From CAVRXT01 sp049644285 (GTDB taxonomy: Bacteria > Acidobacteriota > Terriglobia > Acidiferrales > UBA7541): DNA of 64,000 nt. The notes under the pieces were generated by a model that had not been told where the DNA came from, searched no databases, and was given only the letters and a program-made list of their open reading frames with translations. Below, one piece after another: positions 8,085-18,042 of this stretch. The stretch lies in contig JBARRP010000243.1 of NCBI GenBank assembly GCA_049644285.1, positions 1 to 64,000 of the forward strand, written 5' to 3'. Position 1 is the stretch's first letter, and each line of letters opens with the position of its first letter. The translations under genes were made by a program, and so were the position numbers.

Positions 8085-9302
8085 ATGATCATGACGGAGC
8101 AGATTGGCGAGCTGATTCCTCCGACGCGTTTGATGCTGACGCCCGGGCCTTCCTGCGTGGACCCTCGCGTTTACCGCGCCATGGCCACGCCGCTCGTGGG
8201 CCATCTGGACCCGTGGTTCACGAACATGATGAGCGAGGTTCAGGAGATGTTGCGGCGCGTGTACCAGACCCAGAACCGGATTACTTTTCCCATTTCCGCA
8301 TCCGGGTCCGGAGGGATCGAAGCCGCGGTGTTGAACCCGCTTGAGGACGGCGATGAGTGCATTGTGTGCGTCAACGGATGGTTTTCCGAGCGCATGGCGA
8401 TCATTGCCGAACGTACATCGGCGAAAGTGATCCGGGTCGAGGCGCCTTACGGCAAAACGGTGGACCCAGCCGATGTCCGCCGCGCGGGCAAGGGCCGCAA
8501 GATCAAATTTGTCGGCTCGGCACATGGGGAGACTTCGACGGGTGTTTTCCAGCGGCTCGACGACTATCGAAAAGTGGCGGATGAACTGGGAGCGCTGCTC
8601 GTCGTAGATGCGGTGGCGACGCTCGCCGGCTTGCCGCTCGATGTTGATGGCCAGCGGATTGATATCTGCTTCAGCGGGTCGCAAAAGGCCGTCAGCGCGC
8701 CGCCGGGGATGGCGCCAATCACGGTGAATGCGCGGGTCGAGGAGATACTTCGCGCGCGGAAGAAGCCGGTGCAAAGCTGGTACTTCGACCTCACTCCGAT
8801 CATGAACTACTGGGGCAAAGAGCGCACGTATCATCACACGCCGCCGATTTCGCTGATCTATGGCTTGCGTGAGGCGCTGCGGCTCGTGCTCGAGGAAGGT
8901 CTGGAAGCGCGCTGGGAGCGGCATTTGCAGAATCAACAGGCGCTGTGCGCGGGGCTCGAAGTGATGGGCCTGGAATTCTTCGTGGGGAATCCGGAAGATC
9001 GGCTGGTGACGGTGACGTCGGTGAAGGTGCCGAAGGGCGTCGATGACCACAAAGTGCGAAATCAGCTCCTCGACGAATTCAATATCGAGATCGCCGGCGG
9101 GTTCGGTCCGATCAAGGGGCAAATCTGGCGCATCGGGTTGATGGGCTATTCAAGCCAGCGGACAAATGTGCTCCTTTTCCTCGCCGCATTCGAGAAGGTT
9201 CTTCTCGACCAAGGCTTGCGCGTTCCTTCGGGCGCTGGCGTGGGCGCAGCGGTCCAGAGTTACCTGCATTCGCAGGCAGAGGCGGCGAGCGCGAGGAAGT
9301 AG
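8085..9302 (+). CDS. Class V aminotransferase (alanine/serine-glyoxylate type)
   Basis: A PLP-dependent fold-type I aminotransferase, 405 residues, of the alanine-glyoxylate/serine-pyruvate/ureidoglycine-glyoxylate group. The N-terminal TPGPSCVDPRVYRAM is the standard opening of this family. The PLP-binding Lys is in CFSGSQKAVSAPPG (about residue 204), and the substrate Arg region is GQIWRIGLMGYSS near the C-terminus. It probably moves an amino group from serine, alanine or ureidoglycine to glyoxylate; which one cannot be told. Two in-frame ATGs (8085 and 8091) are possible starts. A small unknown gene follows 51 bp downstream on the same strand. Confidence 0.88.
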   Translation: MIMTEQIGELIPPTRLMLTPGPSCVDPRVYRAMATPLVGHLDPWFTNMMSEVQEMLRRVYQTQNRITFPISASGSGGIEAAVLNPLEDGDECIVCVNGWFSERMAIIAERTSAKVIRVEAPYGKTVDPADVRRAGKGRKIKFVGSAHGETSTGVFQRLDDYRKVADELGALLVVDAVATLAGLPLDVDGQRIDICFSGSQKAVSAPPGMAPITVNARVEEILRARKKPVQSWYFDLTPIMNYWGKERTYHHTPPISLIYGLREALRLVLEEGLEARWERHLQNQQALCAGLEVMGLEFFVGNPEDRLVTVTSVKVPKGVDDHKVRNQLLDEFNIEIAGGFGPIKGQIWRIGLMGYSSQRTNVLLFLAAFEKVLLDQGLRVPSGAGVGAAVQSYLHSQAEAASARK

Positions 9303-9353
9303 GCAAGGCAGTTGGCGGTCGAGAGTTGAAAGCAAGAGGTCGTCTGAACGCTG

Positions 9354-9755
9354 ATGGCGGAAACTAAGAGCGCAATGGCGAAAACGGAGACTCCTACGAT
9401 CCCGAATGCGGGCGCGATGAGCGAGTTCATCGGCGCGTTCGACGTGCCCTCGAAGGTGACGGACCACATTTATCCCTGCCGTTTTTCGCATTGCTGGAAC
9501 GGGATTGCGACGCGCCACGCCGATACGATAGATTGCAAATTCTTCGTGGACGGCCGGGGCGTTGTGCTGGGGCTGGCGCATCCGGCGTTTGTTACGTTTC
9601 GCGAGCGCGCGGGGCGAAATCTGACTGACCGGGAAGCGAGCTATATCGCCGCGGAATATCTCCGCGAGCGCCTCGAGCAGGAAGACGAGCACACGCTTTA
9701 CGATGTCTCCGCATCCGACGTCCTTCGACTGATCGCAAAACTCGGCATTCGCTAG
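9354..9755 (+). CDS. Small conserved-looking protein of unknown function
   Basis: 133 residues, soluble, no signal peptide. The core from about residue 30 (KVTDHIYPCRFSHCWNGIAT) to the end looks like a compact alpha/beta domain with His and Cys residues (Cys42, His46, Cys47). I do not recognise the family. Several in-frame ATGs (9354, 9375, 9417) are possible starts; conservation would decide. It follows the aminotransferase gene closely enough to share its transcript. A helper of the aminotransferase is inference only. Confidence 0.6.
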   Translation: MAETKSAMAKTETPTIPNAGAMSEFIGAFDVPSKVTDHIYPCRFSHCWNGIATRHADTIDCKFFVDGRGVVLGLAHPAFVTFRERAGRNLTDREASYIAAEYLRERLEQEDEHTLYDVSASDVLRLIAKLGIR

Positions 9756-9964
9756 CCCACAGGCGCATGTTCGTGCGGGGCTTCGGCCATCCGCTCTGGC
9801 TCTAACTCTGTCGCCCCGCTGGGGCTGCAATTCGGCGGTGTCTGCTCTGTCCCAGAGTTTACACCCTGGGCTATTTCTGCCGCCGCTCCGCGGCTGGTGC
9901 GTGGCGCGCGCGGGAAGGCACCGCAGCGGAGTTCCGATATTGCGCCGCGGTGGTTTCACCGGGG
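9756..9964. repeat. Hairpin-rich non-coding segment
   Basis: This gap holds several small palindromes in a row: GCCCC/GGGGC (9813-9825), CCCAG/CTGGG (9851-9870) and a CCGCCGCTCCGCGGC stretch (9880-9894). No GTAG foot is visible. The texture resembles decayed intergenic repeats found in high-GC soil bacteria, but I cannot confirm copies elsewhere from this window. Confidence 0.35.
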
Positions 9965-10474
9965 TCAGTGCGGGGTTTTTCGCGTGAAGTGAAAGACCAT
10001 GGGCATGTCGTGGCCATTTTCGCGCCACGTCCATCTCTCCGTGATGTGATTGTCGTCTTCGAATTCGATGACCAGCTTTTGCTCGTGGCCCGTCGAGGGG
10101 CTTGGCAGATTGCCGGCGCCGACGAATGAAAAAATCAGGGTACGGACATTTCCGTCAGGCGAAATGGCGCGCATACGCGGCTGATTGCCCGTCGGGCAGT
10201 AGTGCACCAGCAGGATGCCGTCGCCATCGACGCTGTAAAGCGTAACCATTTCGTCCATGTCGGACGCAGCGAGAGTTTCCATCACCGCCGTGTGCGAAAC
10301 CATGGATTGAAAGGTTGTGCGCGCGGACCTGCCGCGCTCGTCCTTGCCTTCCCATTCCCCAGCCAAGGATTGCAGCTTTTGAAATGCGTCCGCAGCCTTG
10401 CTCGGTGGCGGCCCGGCGGCGCGGGTCGCGTTAGACGCCAAGAGCAGAACAAGGATTCCGGCGCAGATTCGCAT
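9965..10474 (-). CDS. Secreted lipocalin-like/DUF1579-like protein
   Basis: 169 residues with a signal peptide (MRICAGILVLLLASNATRAA, cleavage about residue 20). The mature part begins with FQKLQSLAGEWEGK, the usual opening of small beta-barrel proteins annotated as DUF1579 or lipocalin-like, and continues in alternating beta strands ending with ERWTWRENGHDM. A periplasmic beta-barrel that binds a small ligand is the likely fold; the ligand is unknown. A small open frame with a good ribosome site ends 9 bp upstream and may be co-transcribed. Confidence 0.7.
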   Translation of the reverse strand: MRICAGILVLLLASNATRAAGPPPSKAADAFQKLQSLAGEWEGKDERGRSARTTFQSMVSHTAVMETLAASDMDEMVTLYSVDGDGILLVHYCPTGNQPRMRAISPDGNVRTLIFSFVGAGNLPSPSTGHEQKLVIEFEDDNHITERWTWRENGHDMPMVFHFTRKTPH

Positions 10475-10483
10475 CGCTGCTGG

Positions 10484-10693
10484 TCACGTTTTCCGGATAT
10501 AGGTGAGATCGTTTGAGGGATCCGAGCGGGTAATTTCTCCTAGGGCTTTTTCGGCAACGGAACGATCTTTGGCCGAATAGAGCCCGACTGCCTTCTCGAA
10601 CGGAGTAGGTTGATCAGGCAACGGCTGTCCCCGCATAGCTGAGGAGAGTGAAGAGCAGAGGGGTCCGACCAGGGTGGTCTTGGTTGGCCTCAT
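10484..10693 (-). CDS. Possible small protein, 69 residues
   Basis: A short reading frame with AGGAGAAGG about 7 nt before its ATG, ending 9 bp before the secreted protein gene at 10474. Those two points favour a real gene. The protein has no signal peptide and no motif I know (middle part TPFEKAVGLYSAKDRSVAEK). It could be a leader frame. Confidence 0.35.
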   Translation of the reverse strand: MRPTKTTLVGPLCSSLSSAMRGQPLPDQPTPFEKAVGLYSAKDRSVAEKALGEITRSDPSNDLTYIRKT

Positions 10694-10908
10694 TCCGCCT
10701 TCTCCTGAAAGAACGCAGTCGCGAGAGAATTGCCCGCTCGGTAGTCGTCAAACTATCAGGAACGCGCCAGAGAGCAATGGCGGGAATGTCATTTCTTGCT
10801 CTATCGCGATGTAATCGTCCAACCGTTTGTATCCGCGTTAGTTAGGAGGCGAGCCACGGCCAGGAGCTGCCGTGTGGGGCTTGCGCGGCAGGGGTACTCC
10901 TGCTTAAA

Positions 10909-12830
10909 GTGATGCGCATGTCCGCACCCCTGCAGTTCCCTCCAAACAGGGTCTTGCGCTTTGGTGATTTCGCCATCGACCTGGCTGTGGGGGAACTCCG
11001 GAAAAGCGGCATCCTGCTGAGGCTCAGGCCCCAGCCATTCCGGATTCTGGCCCTTCTGGCGAGCCATCCCGGAGAACTAATCACGCGAGAGGAAATCCAG
11101 CGGGAAATCTGGGGCGGGAGACGTTCGTCGATTTCGAGCGTGGATTAAATTCGTGCATGACGCAAATCCGGGCGGTGCTGAATGACGATACGGAATCACC
11201 CCGATATATCGAGACGCTGCCCAGGCGAGGCTATCGCTTCATTGCTCGAGTGGAAGAAATCACGGTGGCACCCGCTCCGCCGGCACGGCAGCTTGAGCCG
11301 CTCGCGCTGCCTCCGCAGGGAAGCCGAGCTCTGCGCCCGTTCCGGTGGTTTGTCATCTGTTGCACGGGCCTGGCCTTGGCTCTCGCGATTCTTGGGTTTG
11401 GCGTGCGATGGCGGCATGAGCGGCCGGCAGCCCCTTCGCGAATTCGGCTCGCGGTTCTGCCATTCGACAATTTGAGCGGCGATCCGGGGCAAGATTTTTT
11501 CAGCGATGGATTTTCCGAGGAAATGATCACGCAGTTGGGCGAGATCGCTCCCGATCACCTGGGCGTGATCGCGCGGTCGTCAGCAGCCAGGTATCGCAAC
11601 ACGCAGAAGGCCGCCGCGCAAATCGGAAAAGAGTTGGGCGTGGATTACCTCGTCGAAGGCAGCTTGCGGCGCGAGGGAGATCGAATCCACGTGACGGCAC
11701 AACTGATCCAGGTGAAGGACCAGACGAGTTTGTGGGCGCACTCCTATGAACGAGTCGTGGCCGACACCCTGGCGATTCAGAGCGACCTGGCGCGACGCAT
11801 CGCGGATTCTCTGGCGGTGCAGCTTTTGCCCGCCCGTGAAACCCTAGCCTTCCGGGGTTCGTCGACGAAGGCGGAGGCGCACGAGGCATACCTCAAGGGG
11901 CGTTACGAGCTGAACAAGTTGGAGCGGCAGAGTTTCCAGACGGCCACGCAATTTTTCCAGCAAGCCATCGACGCCGACGCGAATTATGCGCTTGCCTACA
12001 CCGGACTCGCCGACTCCTACAGCTACCGGCAGTTGTGGGGAGCATTGTCGCCGGAAGAAGCGTTTCCGAAAGCCCGGGCGGCAGCGCAAAAGGCGCTCGA
12101 GCTCGATGATTCGCTGGCGGAAGCGCACAACTCGACGGCCCTTGTGAACTTATTTTTCGATTGGGATTTTTCCGGCGCGGAGAGGCAATTCCAGCGCGCC
12201 ATCACTCTCGAGCCAGGCTTCGCAATGGCCTACGACTGGTACGCGGTGCTGCTTTCGGCCACCGGCCGCCACGATGAAGCCATCGCGGCGATTCGTCGCG
12301 CCGAAGAAATCGATCCTCTCTCCCGTCTCATCAATGCGGATAACGGCTGGTTTTTCTTCTATGCCCGCCGGTATGACGACGCGATCCGGCAGTGCCAGCG
12401 AACGCTCGAGCTGTATCCGAAATATCGCTGGGCGATGGAATGCGTGATGGAGTCGTACGCGGGGAAGGGCGACTATGCGGAAGCTCTGAAGCGCGATAAG
12501 GAGTTGATGGCGCTCGAAGGCGCTACGGGCGCCGAAGTCGATGCGCTGGATTCACACGATCCGCAAGCGGGTTGGCGAGACGCGGCGAAATGGTGGAAGC
12601 AGCATTGGGAGAGAACCCTTCCTCCGGGAGTGAAATATCTTGCATCCTATGACGCCGCCGTTCTCGATGCCATGATGGGCGAGAAGGAACATGGGCTGGC
12701 CGAACTGGAGCGGGCTTACGGCGAGCGGGACACGTCACTCGTGACGCTGAAAATCGATCCTCGGCTTGATCCTCTTCGCAGCGATCCTCGCTTTCAGAAT
12801 CTTCTCCAGGAGATCGGCCTCAACCCGTAG
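10909..12830 (+). pseudogene. CadC/OmpR-type winged-helix, TolB-like, TPR regulator split by a frameshift
   Basis: Two adjacent frames make one gene. The first (10909-about 11115) is a winged-helix DNA-binding domain (LRFGDFAIDLAVGELRKSG...). The second continues it exactly (FVDFERGLNSCMTQIRAVL, then RYIETLPRRGYRFIA), but one base is missing in the G-rich run 11111-11119 (expected reading WGGETFVDFERG). Downstream come one membrane helix (about 11342-11410), a FlgO/TolB-like domain (LAVLPFDNLSGDPGQDFFSD) and TPR repeats to the end. Intact relatives are membrane-anchored transcription regulators of about 640 residues. I see no canonical -1 slippery heptamer, so this is a decayed gene or a sequencing indel. 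Possible starts are GTG 10909, ATG 10912 and ATG 10918. Confidence 0.85.
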
Positions 12831-12932
12831 AAAAATAATGTGGCGCGAGTGAGGCGATTTCCCGTGCTTCCCCGTAACTTCCTACCCTTCGCAGCTCGTC
12901 CTATAATCTGATCGACGTTGGAAGGGGAAAAA

Positions 12933-14267
12933 ATGAAACCCAATGATCGCAGAGCTATCGCCACGATAGCATTCATCCTTCCGGTTCTGCTTTGGGGCTG
13001 TGGAAGACTCTCGCTCGATTCCAGGGCCGATGATAAGAACGCGCCACCGGCGACGGCGCCGTTTACAGACTATCGCGGCGAAAAGCCGGGAACGATTCAC
13101 AAGATCACGCCCGAGGATCTGCCGCAGCCCTACTCGAGTCCTTCCGCTGAGAACCGTGCGAGGATCGTGAAGAGACCTGCCGACGCCTGGCCGCAGGCTC
13201 CGGCTGGATTCAAAGTCGAGCTCTATTCGGCCGATGTCAGCAATCCGCGGCTGATCCGCACGGCGCCGAACGGCGATCTTTTTGTCGCGGAAAGCGAGCC
13301 GGGGCGCATCAAAGTTTTCCGTGGCATTGGAAAAGATGGAAAGCCGCAGCAAGCGGCGACGTTCGCCACAGGCCTGAACAGGCCCTTCGGTATTGCTTTT
13401 TATCCGCCGGGTTCTTCGCCGCAATACGTGTACGTGGGCAACACGAATTCGGTGGTTCGTTTCACCTATCAGAATGGCGACTTGCAGGCGCGCGGCAGGC
13501 CCGAGGTGATCATTCCGGATTTGCCTTCTGGCGGCCGGCTGCGTGGCGGAGGACACTGGACCCGTGATGTGGCCTTCTCGCTCGACGGAAAGACCATGTT
13601 CGTTGCGGTCGGTTCGTTTTCGAACGTGAACGACACCGACAACAATCGAAGGGAATACCATCGAGCCAACATTCTGGAAGCGAATCCGGATGGCAGCGGC
13701 TTGCGCGTCTATGCCTGGGGCATCCGTAATCCGGTCGGCATCGCCGTCCACCCGCAGACTCGAGAGCTTTGGGCGTCGGTGAATGAGCGTGATGAACTCG
13801 GAGACAATCTGCCTCCGGATTACATCACGCACGTTCAAGAGGGCGGTTTCTATGGTTGGCCGTGGTACTACACCGGGGGCAACCAAGACCCGCGGCACAA
13901 AGGCAAGCACCCGGAGCTGAAAGACAAGGTGATTGTGCCTGACGTGCTGGTCGAACCGCACAACGCGTCGCTGGAGATGACGTTTTACGAGGGCAGCCAA
14001 TTCCCCTCGGAATACCGCGGCACGATTTTCGCGGCGGAGCACGGTTCCTGGAATCGGCAGGTGCGGACCGGCTACGAGGTGATTCGCGTGCCGCTCACGA
14101 ATGGCCGTGCGAGTGGCGAATACCAGGATTTTCTGACCGGTTTCGTGACTCCCGACGGACGTGTTTGGGGACGGCCCGTGGGAGTTGCCGTCGCCGCGGA
14201 TGGCTCGTTGATGGTGACGGACGATGGCTCGGATTCTGTGTGGCGGGTGAGCTACACGGGCCAGTGA
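12933..14267 (+). CDS. Lipoprotein PQQ-dependent sugar (sorbosone/glucose-type) dehydrogenase
   Basis: 444 residues. The N-terminus is a lipoprotein signal with lipobox LLWGC (Cys near residue 23), so the enzyme is probably anchored in the outer membrane facing the periplasm. The rest is the six-bladed beta-propeller of soluble PQQ glucose/L-sorbosone dehydrogenases: FKVELYSADVSNPRLI, NGDLFVAESEPGRI, GLNRPFGIAFYPPG, HWTRDVAFSLDGKTMFVAVG (catalytic-His region), WGIRNPVGIAVHP, and FAAEHGSWNR. It would oxidise an aldose or related sugar using PQQ. ATG 12933 is preferred over TTG 12918, because GGAAGGGG lies just before it and the lipoprotein signal then begins directly. Monocistronic. Confidence 0.85.
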   Translation: MKPNDRRAIATIAFILPVLLWGCGRLSLDSRADDKNAPPATAPFTDYRGEKPGTIHKITPEDLPQPYSSPSAENRARIVKRPADAWPQAPAGFKVELYSADVSNPRLIRTAPNGDLFVAESEPGRIKVFRGIGKDGKPQQAATFATGLNRPFGIAFYPPGSSPQYVYVGNTNSVVRFTYQNGDLQARGRPEVIIPDLPSGGRLRGGGHWTRDVAFSLDGKTMFVAVGSFSNVNDTDNNRREYHRANILEANPDGSGLRVYAWGIRNPVGIAVHPQTRELWASVNERDELGDNLPPDYITHVQEGGFYGWPWYYTGGNQDPRHKGKHPELKDKVIVPDVLVEPHNASLEMTFYEGSQFPSEYRGTIFAAEHGSWNRQVRTGYEVIRVPLTNGRASGEYQDFLTGFVTPDGRVWGRPVGVAVAADGSLMVTDDGSDSVWRVSYTGQ

Positions 14268-14562
14268 AGGAAGAGGCATTTCCTGCGGCTCCCGGCCGAG
14301 TCGTTGGGTGTCCGATTCCGTCACAAGCGTTCCCAGGAGCGGGCATCGAGCCGTCGGACCGGCGTGCTTCTTCATGTTTAAGTTTCCCCATATCATAGAC
14401 TTCAGGTTTGTGCTCCCGCGGAATCAGACGTGACGGCATAACGCTAGCCGCGCGTCAGGGGGTGTGACAATGGAGAGGCTTTGGCAGCTGAAGGCTGAAT
14501 GCTGAGAGCGGCCCGATCGCATCGGTGGCAGAGGTTAGATCAAGGAAGTGAGGCCACAATCG
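14268..14562. repeat. Intergenic stretch with a CTGAAnGCTGA-type repeat
   Basis: No gene is visible. Near 14484-14510 lies a tandem-like GCTGAAGGCTGAATGCTGA segment, on the opposite strand a close match in style to sequences at 17045-17070 and 60415-60447. All three border ADOP permease genes. Confidence 0.4.
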
Positions 14563-17010
14563 ATGGAAACCCTTTGGCAGGACCTGCGGTACGGCCTGCG
14601 AGTGCTCGCGAAATCACCGGGGTTCGCGGCGATTGCGGTGCTGACGCTGGCGCTGGGCATCGGCGCGAACAGCACTATTTTCAGTTGGATCAACTCGACG
14701 TTGCTCAATCCCGTCCCGGGCCTCGAGCACACTAGCGAATTTGTCTCGCTCTCGCTCGGGAAAACGGCTCGAAACCCCTTTCCGCTCTCCTACCCTGACT
14801 TCGTCGAGCTTCGCGACAAGAACCGGAGCTGCTCCGGCCTCACGGGTTTTTCCCCGAGCCCCATGAGCCTCACCGGCACCAGCAAGCCGGAGCGAGTCTG
14901 GGGCGTGGTAGCTTCCGCGAATTACTTCGATGTGCTCGGCGTGCGGCCGGTCCTTGGCCGCGGCTTTCTCCCCGCAGAGGACCGAGAACCCGGTGGGGCG
15001 CCGGTCGCGGTGATCAGTTATCGGCTGTGGCAAACGCGTTTTGCGGCGAATCCATCCATCGTGGGGCAGACCATGGAGATCGACCGGCACCCCTACACGA
15101 TCATCGGAGTGACGCCGGCCATATTCCAGGGAGGCCAGACGGGGCTGCGTGCTGATCTCTGGATTCCGGTGATGATGGAGCAGCAAGTGATCCCCGGCGC
15201 AGACCGGCTCCACGACCATCACTATTTCTGGCTCTTTGTCCTGGGGCGGCTGAGGCCCGGCGTGACTCTGCAGCAGGGTCAACAGGAAATGACGCTTCTG
15301 ATCCAACGGATCGCCGAGCAGTATCCCGAGGAACACAAAGGGCACGAGAGTGTCACGATGTATCCGCTGTGGCGCGCCCCCTACGGAGCGAACGCCGCTT
15401 TCTCGTCTCTGCTGCCCATGTTGATGGCCATCTCCGGAGTCGTGCTGTTGTTGGCCTGCGCGAACGTGGCGAACCTCTTGCTGGTGCGCTCTATCGGGCG
15501 CCGCCGCGAAATCGCCGTTCGCCTCTCAATCGGGGCCAGCCGCTGGAGGTTGGTCCGGCAGCTTTTGATCGAGAGCCTGGTGCTGGCGCTCGCGGGCGGC
15601 GGCCTCGCGATGCTGCTAACGGCTTGGACCGCGGGAACCATGATGAAATTCGTGCCGCCCACGAATCTCCCTCTTTACCTGAGCGTCCGCGCGGACCGCG
15701 TCGTGCTGCTGGTAACTTTCGTCCTCTCGATTCTCACCGGAGTGATTTTCGGCATCCTGCCGGCGCTGCGCTCCTCGAGTGTGGTGCCGGTCGCGGTGTT
15801 GAAAGAGGATTCGGGGAGCGCCTCCGGCGGACTCCACAGGGCGCGGCTGGCGAGCGGACTGGTTGTCGCGCAGGTAGCCCTTTCGTTGTTTCTCTTGATC
15901 TGCGCGGGGCTTTTCATCCGCAGCTTCCGGCAAGCACAACTTGCCGATCCGGGCTTTAACGCGGAGCACGTCCTGCTGGCTTCCTATGATCTCTTTCCTG
16001 CGGGCTATTCCGAGGCGGCTGGCATCGAGTTTCACCGCCAACTCCTGGCCAAGCTCGAAGCATTGCCGGGCGTTCAGTCGGTAACTCTGTCCAACTCAGT
16101 GCCATTTACCTTTGCGGGCGGAGGCTCGACCAGCGCCAAGCCGGAAGGCTATGTGTGGCAGGCGCACGAGTCGATGGAAATTCCTGACGCCATTGTCGGC
16201 CCGAACTACCTCCGAACGATGCAGATTCCCGTAGTCGCCGGGCGTGAGTTCACCGCACAAGACGCGGAGAAGTCGCAGCCGGGCGTCATCGTGAATCAGG
16301 CGTTTGCGGACCGCTACTGGCCCCATCAGGATGCCCTTGGCAAACGCCTCATCACGGACATATTGGACAGAGAGTTCTCCGTCATCGGCGTCGCGCGAAA
16401 CAGCAATTATGGTGAGCTGGGGGAGACTCCGCGTCCCTTCCTGTTTCTGCCGGTGTACCAGCTCTACCGTCCGGGCATGATTATTCACGCGCGGGTTTCG
16501 GGTGACCCGCTCACGCTCGCCTCGACGGTGGAAAACGCCGTCCATGAACTCAACGCCGAGTTGCCTGTTTTCGACGTGACCACGCTGAAGTCAAGCGAAC
16601 AGCTCGCTACCGTCGGCAGGCGCATCGCCGGGACGTTCGTGGGCGCTTTCGGCTTGCTGGCGCTGGTGCTCGCTGCGGTCGGTATCTACGGTGTGATCGC
16701 CTACACGACGCGTCAGCGGACGCATGAAATCGGGATTCGCATGGCGCTGGGTGCGCGGAGAAGCGATGTCTTCCGGCTGGTGTTGAGGCAAGGTCTGCGG
16801 TTGACGCTTGTCGGCGTTGTGATAGGCCTTGTGGTGTCGTTTGGGCTGACGCGATTCCTGGGCGGGCTGCTCTTCGGGGTCACGACAACGGACGCGCTGA
16901 CGTTTGCGAGCGTCGCGATCTTACTGTCCGTCGTGGCGCTGACCGCCTGCTATGTTCCGGCGCGGCGCGCGACGCAAGTGGATCCGATGGTGGCGCTGAG
17001 GTACGAGTGA
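14563..17010 (+). CDS. ADOP-family orphan ABC permease (MacB/FtsX type)
   Basis: An 815-residue membrane protein of the acidobacterial duplicated orphan permease family. It opens with METLWQDLRYGLRVLAKSPG, then a first helix, a large periplasmic MacB-PCD domain (about 45-250), three helices with LLLACANVANLLLVRSIGRR (about 300-320), a second periplasmic domain and a final FtsX core (TRQRTHEIGIRMALGARRSDVFRLVL, about 725-750) ending in ARRATQVDPMVALRYE. No ATPase gene is next to it, as is usual for this family. Function is unproven; FtsX-like relatives transmit ATPase movement to periplasmic partners or export toxic compounds. ATG 14563 is chosen because the family opening starts there; a GTG at 14548 is also in frame. 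Confidence 0.9.
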   Translation: METLWQDLRYGLRVLAKSPGFAAIAVLTLALGIGANSTIFSWINSTLLNPVPGLEHTSEFVSLSLGKTARNPFPLSYPDFVELRDKNRSCSGLTGFSPSPMSLTGTSKPERVWGVVASANYFDVLGVRPVLGRGFLPAEDREPGGAPVAVISYRLWQTRFAANPSIVGQTMEIDRHPYTIIGVTPAIFQGGQTGLRADLWIPVMMEQQVIPGADRLHDHHYFWLFVLGRLRPGVTLQQGQQEMTLLIQRIAEQYPEEHKGHESVTMYPLWRAPYGANAAFSSLLPMLMAISGVVLLLACANVANLLLVRSIGRRREIAVRLSIGASRWRLVRQLLIESLVLALAGGGLAMLLTAWTAGTMMKFVPPTNLPLYLSVRADRVVLLVTFVLSILTGVIFGILPALRSSSVVPVAVLKEDSGSASGGLHRARLASGLVVAQVALSLFLLICAGLFIRSFRQAQLADPGFNAEHVLLASYDLFPAGYSEAAGIEFHRQLLAKLEALPGVQSVTLSNSVPFTFAGGGSTSAKPEGYVWQAHESMEIPDAIVGPNYLRTMQIPVVAGREFTAQDAEKSQPGVIVNQAFADRYWPHQDALGKRLITDILDREFSVIGVARNSNYGELGETPRPFLFLPVYQLYRPGMIIHARVSGDPLTLASTVENAVHELNAELPVFDVTTLKSSEQLATVGRRIAGTFVGAFGLLALVLAAVGIYGVIAYTTRQRTHEIGIRMALGARRSDVFRLVLRQGLRLTLVGVVIGLVVSFGLTRFLGGLLFGVTTTDALTFASVAILLSVVALTACYVPARRATQVDPMVALRYE

Positions 17011-17044
17011 GCAGCGACACGCCACTGCTCACAGCTATCGGCCG

Positions 17045-17070
17045 TCAGCGTTCAGCGTTGTGAACGCTGA
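17045..17070. repeat. 10-bp inverted repeat after the ADOP gene
   Basis: TCAGCGTTCA (17045-17054) and TGAACGCTGA (17061-17070) pair perfectly over 6 nt, 35 bp after the permease stop codon. It may terminate the transcript, and belongs to the same CAGCGTTCAGC-like repeat class seen near 14490 and 60430. Confidence 0.5.
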
Positions 17071-17124
17071 CTGCTGGGGACTGAAAACTGCGCGCTTATC
17101 ACGGCGACGCTGAAGGCGCTGAGG

Positions 17125-18042
17125 TCAGCCCGAAGTCGTTTTTTGTTGCAGGGGGCGCTCGAGGTTTGCTCGATCCCAATTGCCTAGAGTGGCCCCGGCT
17201 TCGTAGGTGCTCTGGAGAAAATCGAGCAGGATGTCCCACGGTGCACTCGCCTTTCGCACGTCTTCGTACATCAGGAAAAACTCCGACATTTGGGTGCTGT
17301 AGAAAGCAGCGCTCGGACGCACGGTAGCCTTCGAGAAGCCCGGCGGCTCGGGAGCGGCGTAGGCGTAGAAGGCCGCGTCCACTTCTCCGGCGCCGGGCCA
17401 GAAGCCGCCGCTAATCACTTCGTGCGAGTACGCCTCGCGCGTGATCACATCGGCGCCGGGACGTTCCGGGGCGCGGCGGCCCGAAAAGCGCGTGACGGCC
17501 ATATCGAAGCTTCCCCAGAAGAAATGAACGGGACTATCCTTGCCGATGAACCGCGAGCGAAACTCCTTGAAAACCATATCGACAGAAACGAGGACACGCC
17601 AGAAGCGGTTTGCAAATTCGGGGTCATACGAGGCATGGGTGCGGTCCTGGTCCAAACGAATCGGGTTCGGAATCTCGGACGGCACGGGCCAAATCTTCAC
17701 CGGGATGCCCATGGACCGCACCGTGGCCATCAGCTCGGCGTAGAAATCGGCCACGGAACGCGGGGCGAGGTTCATGGTCTTCACCGCGCCGCCGCTCGTT
17801 TGAATCAAGAGCTTGTGATCGATGAAGTCGAACAGGATTTCGAAAATACCCGCGTCGTAAGGGATGGGCGACGTGGTCAACCCGCGCGCGTTCACGTACA
17901 GCGGCACTTCCCACCAATGGTTAACCCTGGGACTCAACGCGAGCCGGATCTTTCCGACGATTTGAGTCCACATGTGAAGGGTGTCGCGCGTATCATTCCA
18001 CGCTTTTAATCGCAGCTCGGGCCACTGCTGTTGGGACTCCAT
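17125..18042 (-). CDS. DUF5996 family protein
   Basis: 305 residues, soluble, no signal peptide. The opening WPELRLKAWNDTRDTLHMW, the WWEVPLYVNARGLTTSPIPY block and the FFWGSFDMAVTRFSGR block are characteristic of DUF5996, a family of unknown biochemical role found in many soil bacteria. The ATG at 18042 has an excellent GGAGGAGG 5 nt upstream. It is transcribed alone, divergently from the TMEM175-like gene (180-bp gap). Confidence 0.85.
   Translation of the reverse strand: MESQQQWPELRLKAWNDTRDTLHMWTQIVGKIRLALSPRVNHWWEVPLYVNARGLTTSPIPYDAGIFEILFDFIDHKLLIQTSGGAVKTMNLAPRSVADFYAELMATVRSMGIPVKIWPVPSEIPNPIRLDQDRTHASYDPEFANRFWRVLVSVDMVFKEFRSRFIGKDSPVHFFWGSFDMAVTRFSGRRAPERPGADVITREAYSHEVISGGFWPGAGEVDAAFYAYAAPEPPGFSKATVRPSAAFYSTQMSEFFLMYEDVRKASAPWDILLDFLQSTYEAGATLGNWDRANLERPLQQKTTSG

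Noticed and set aside
11105..11122. Programmed -1 ribosomal frameshift in the CadC-like gene.
   Set aside because: No X XXY YYZ slippery heptamer in the right phase is seen in the overlap; a lost base is simpler.
12882..14396. A 504-residue frame antisense to the sugar dehydrogenase.
   Set aside because: Arg-rich, no recognisable domain, fully covered by a convincing plus-strand gene with a lipoprotein signal.
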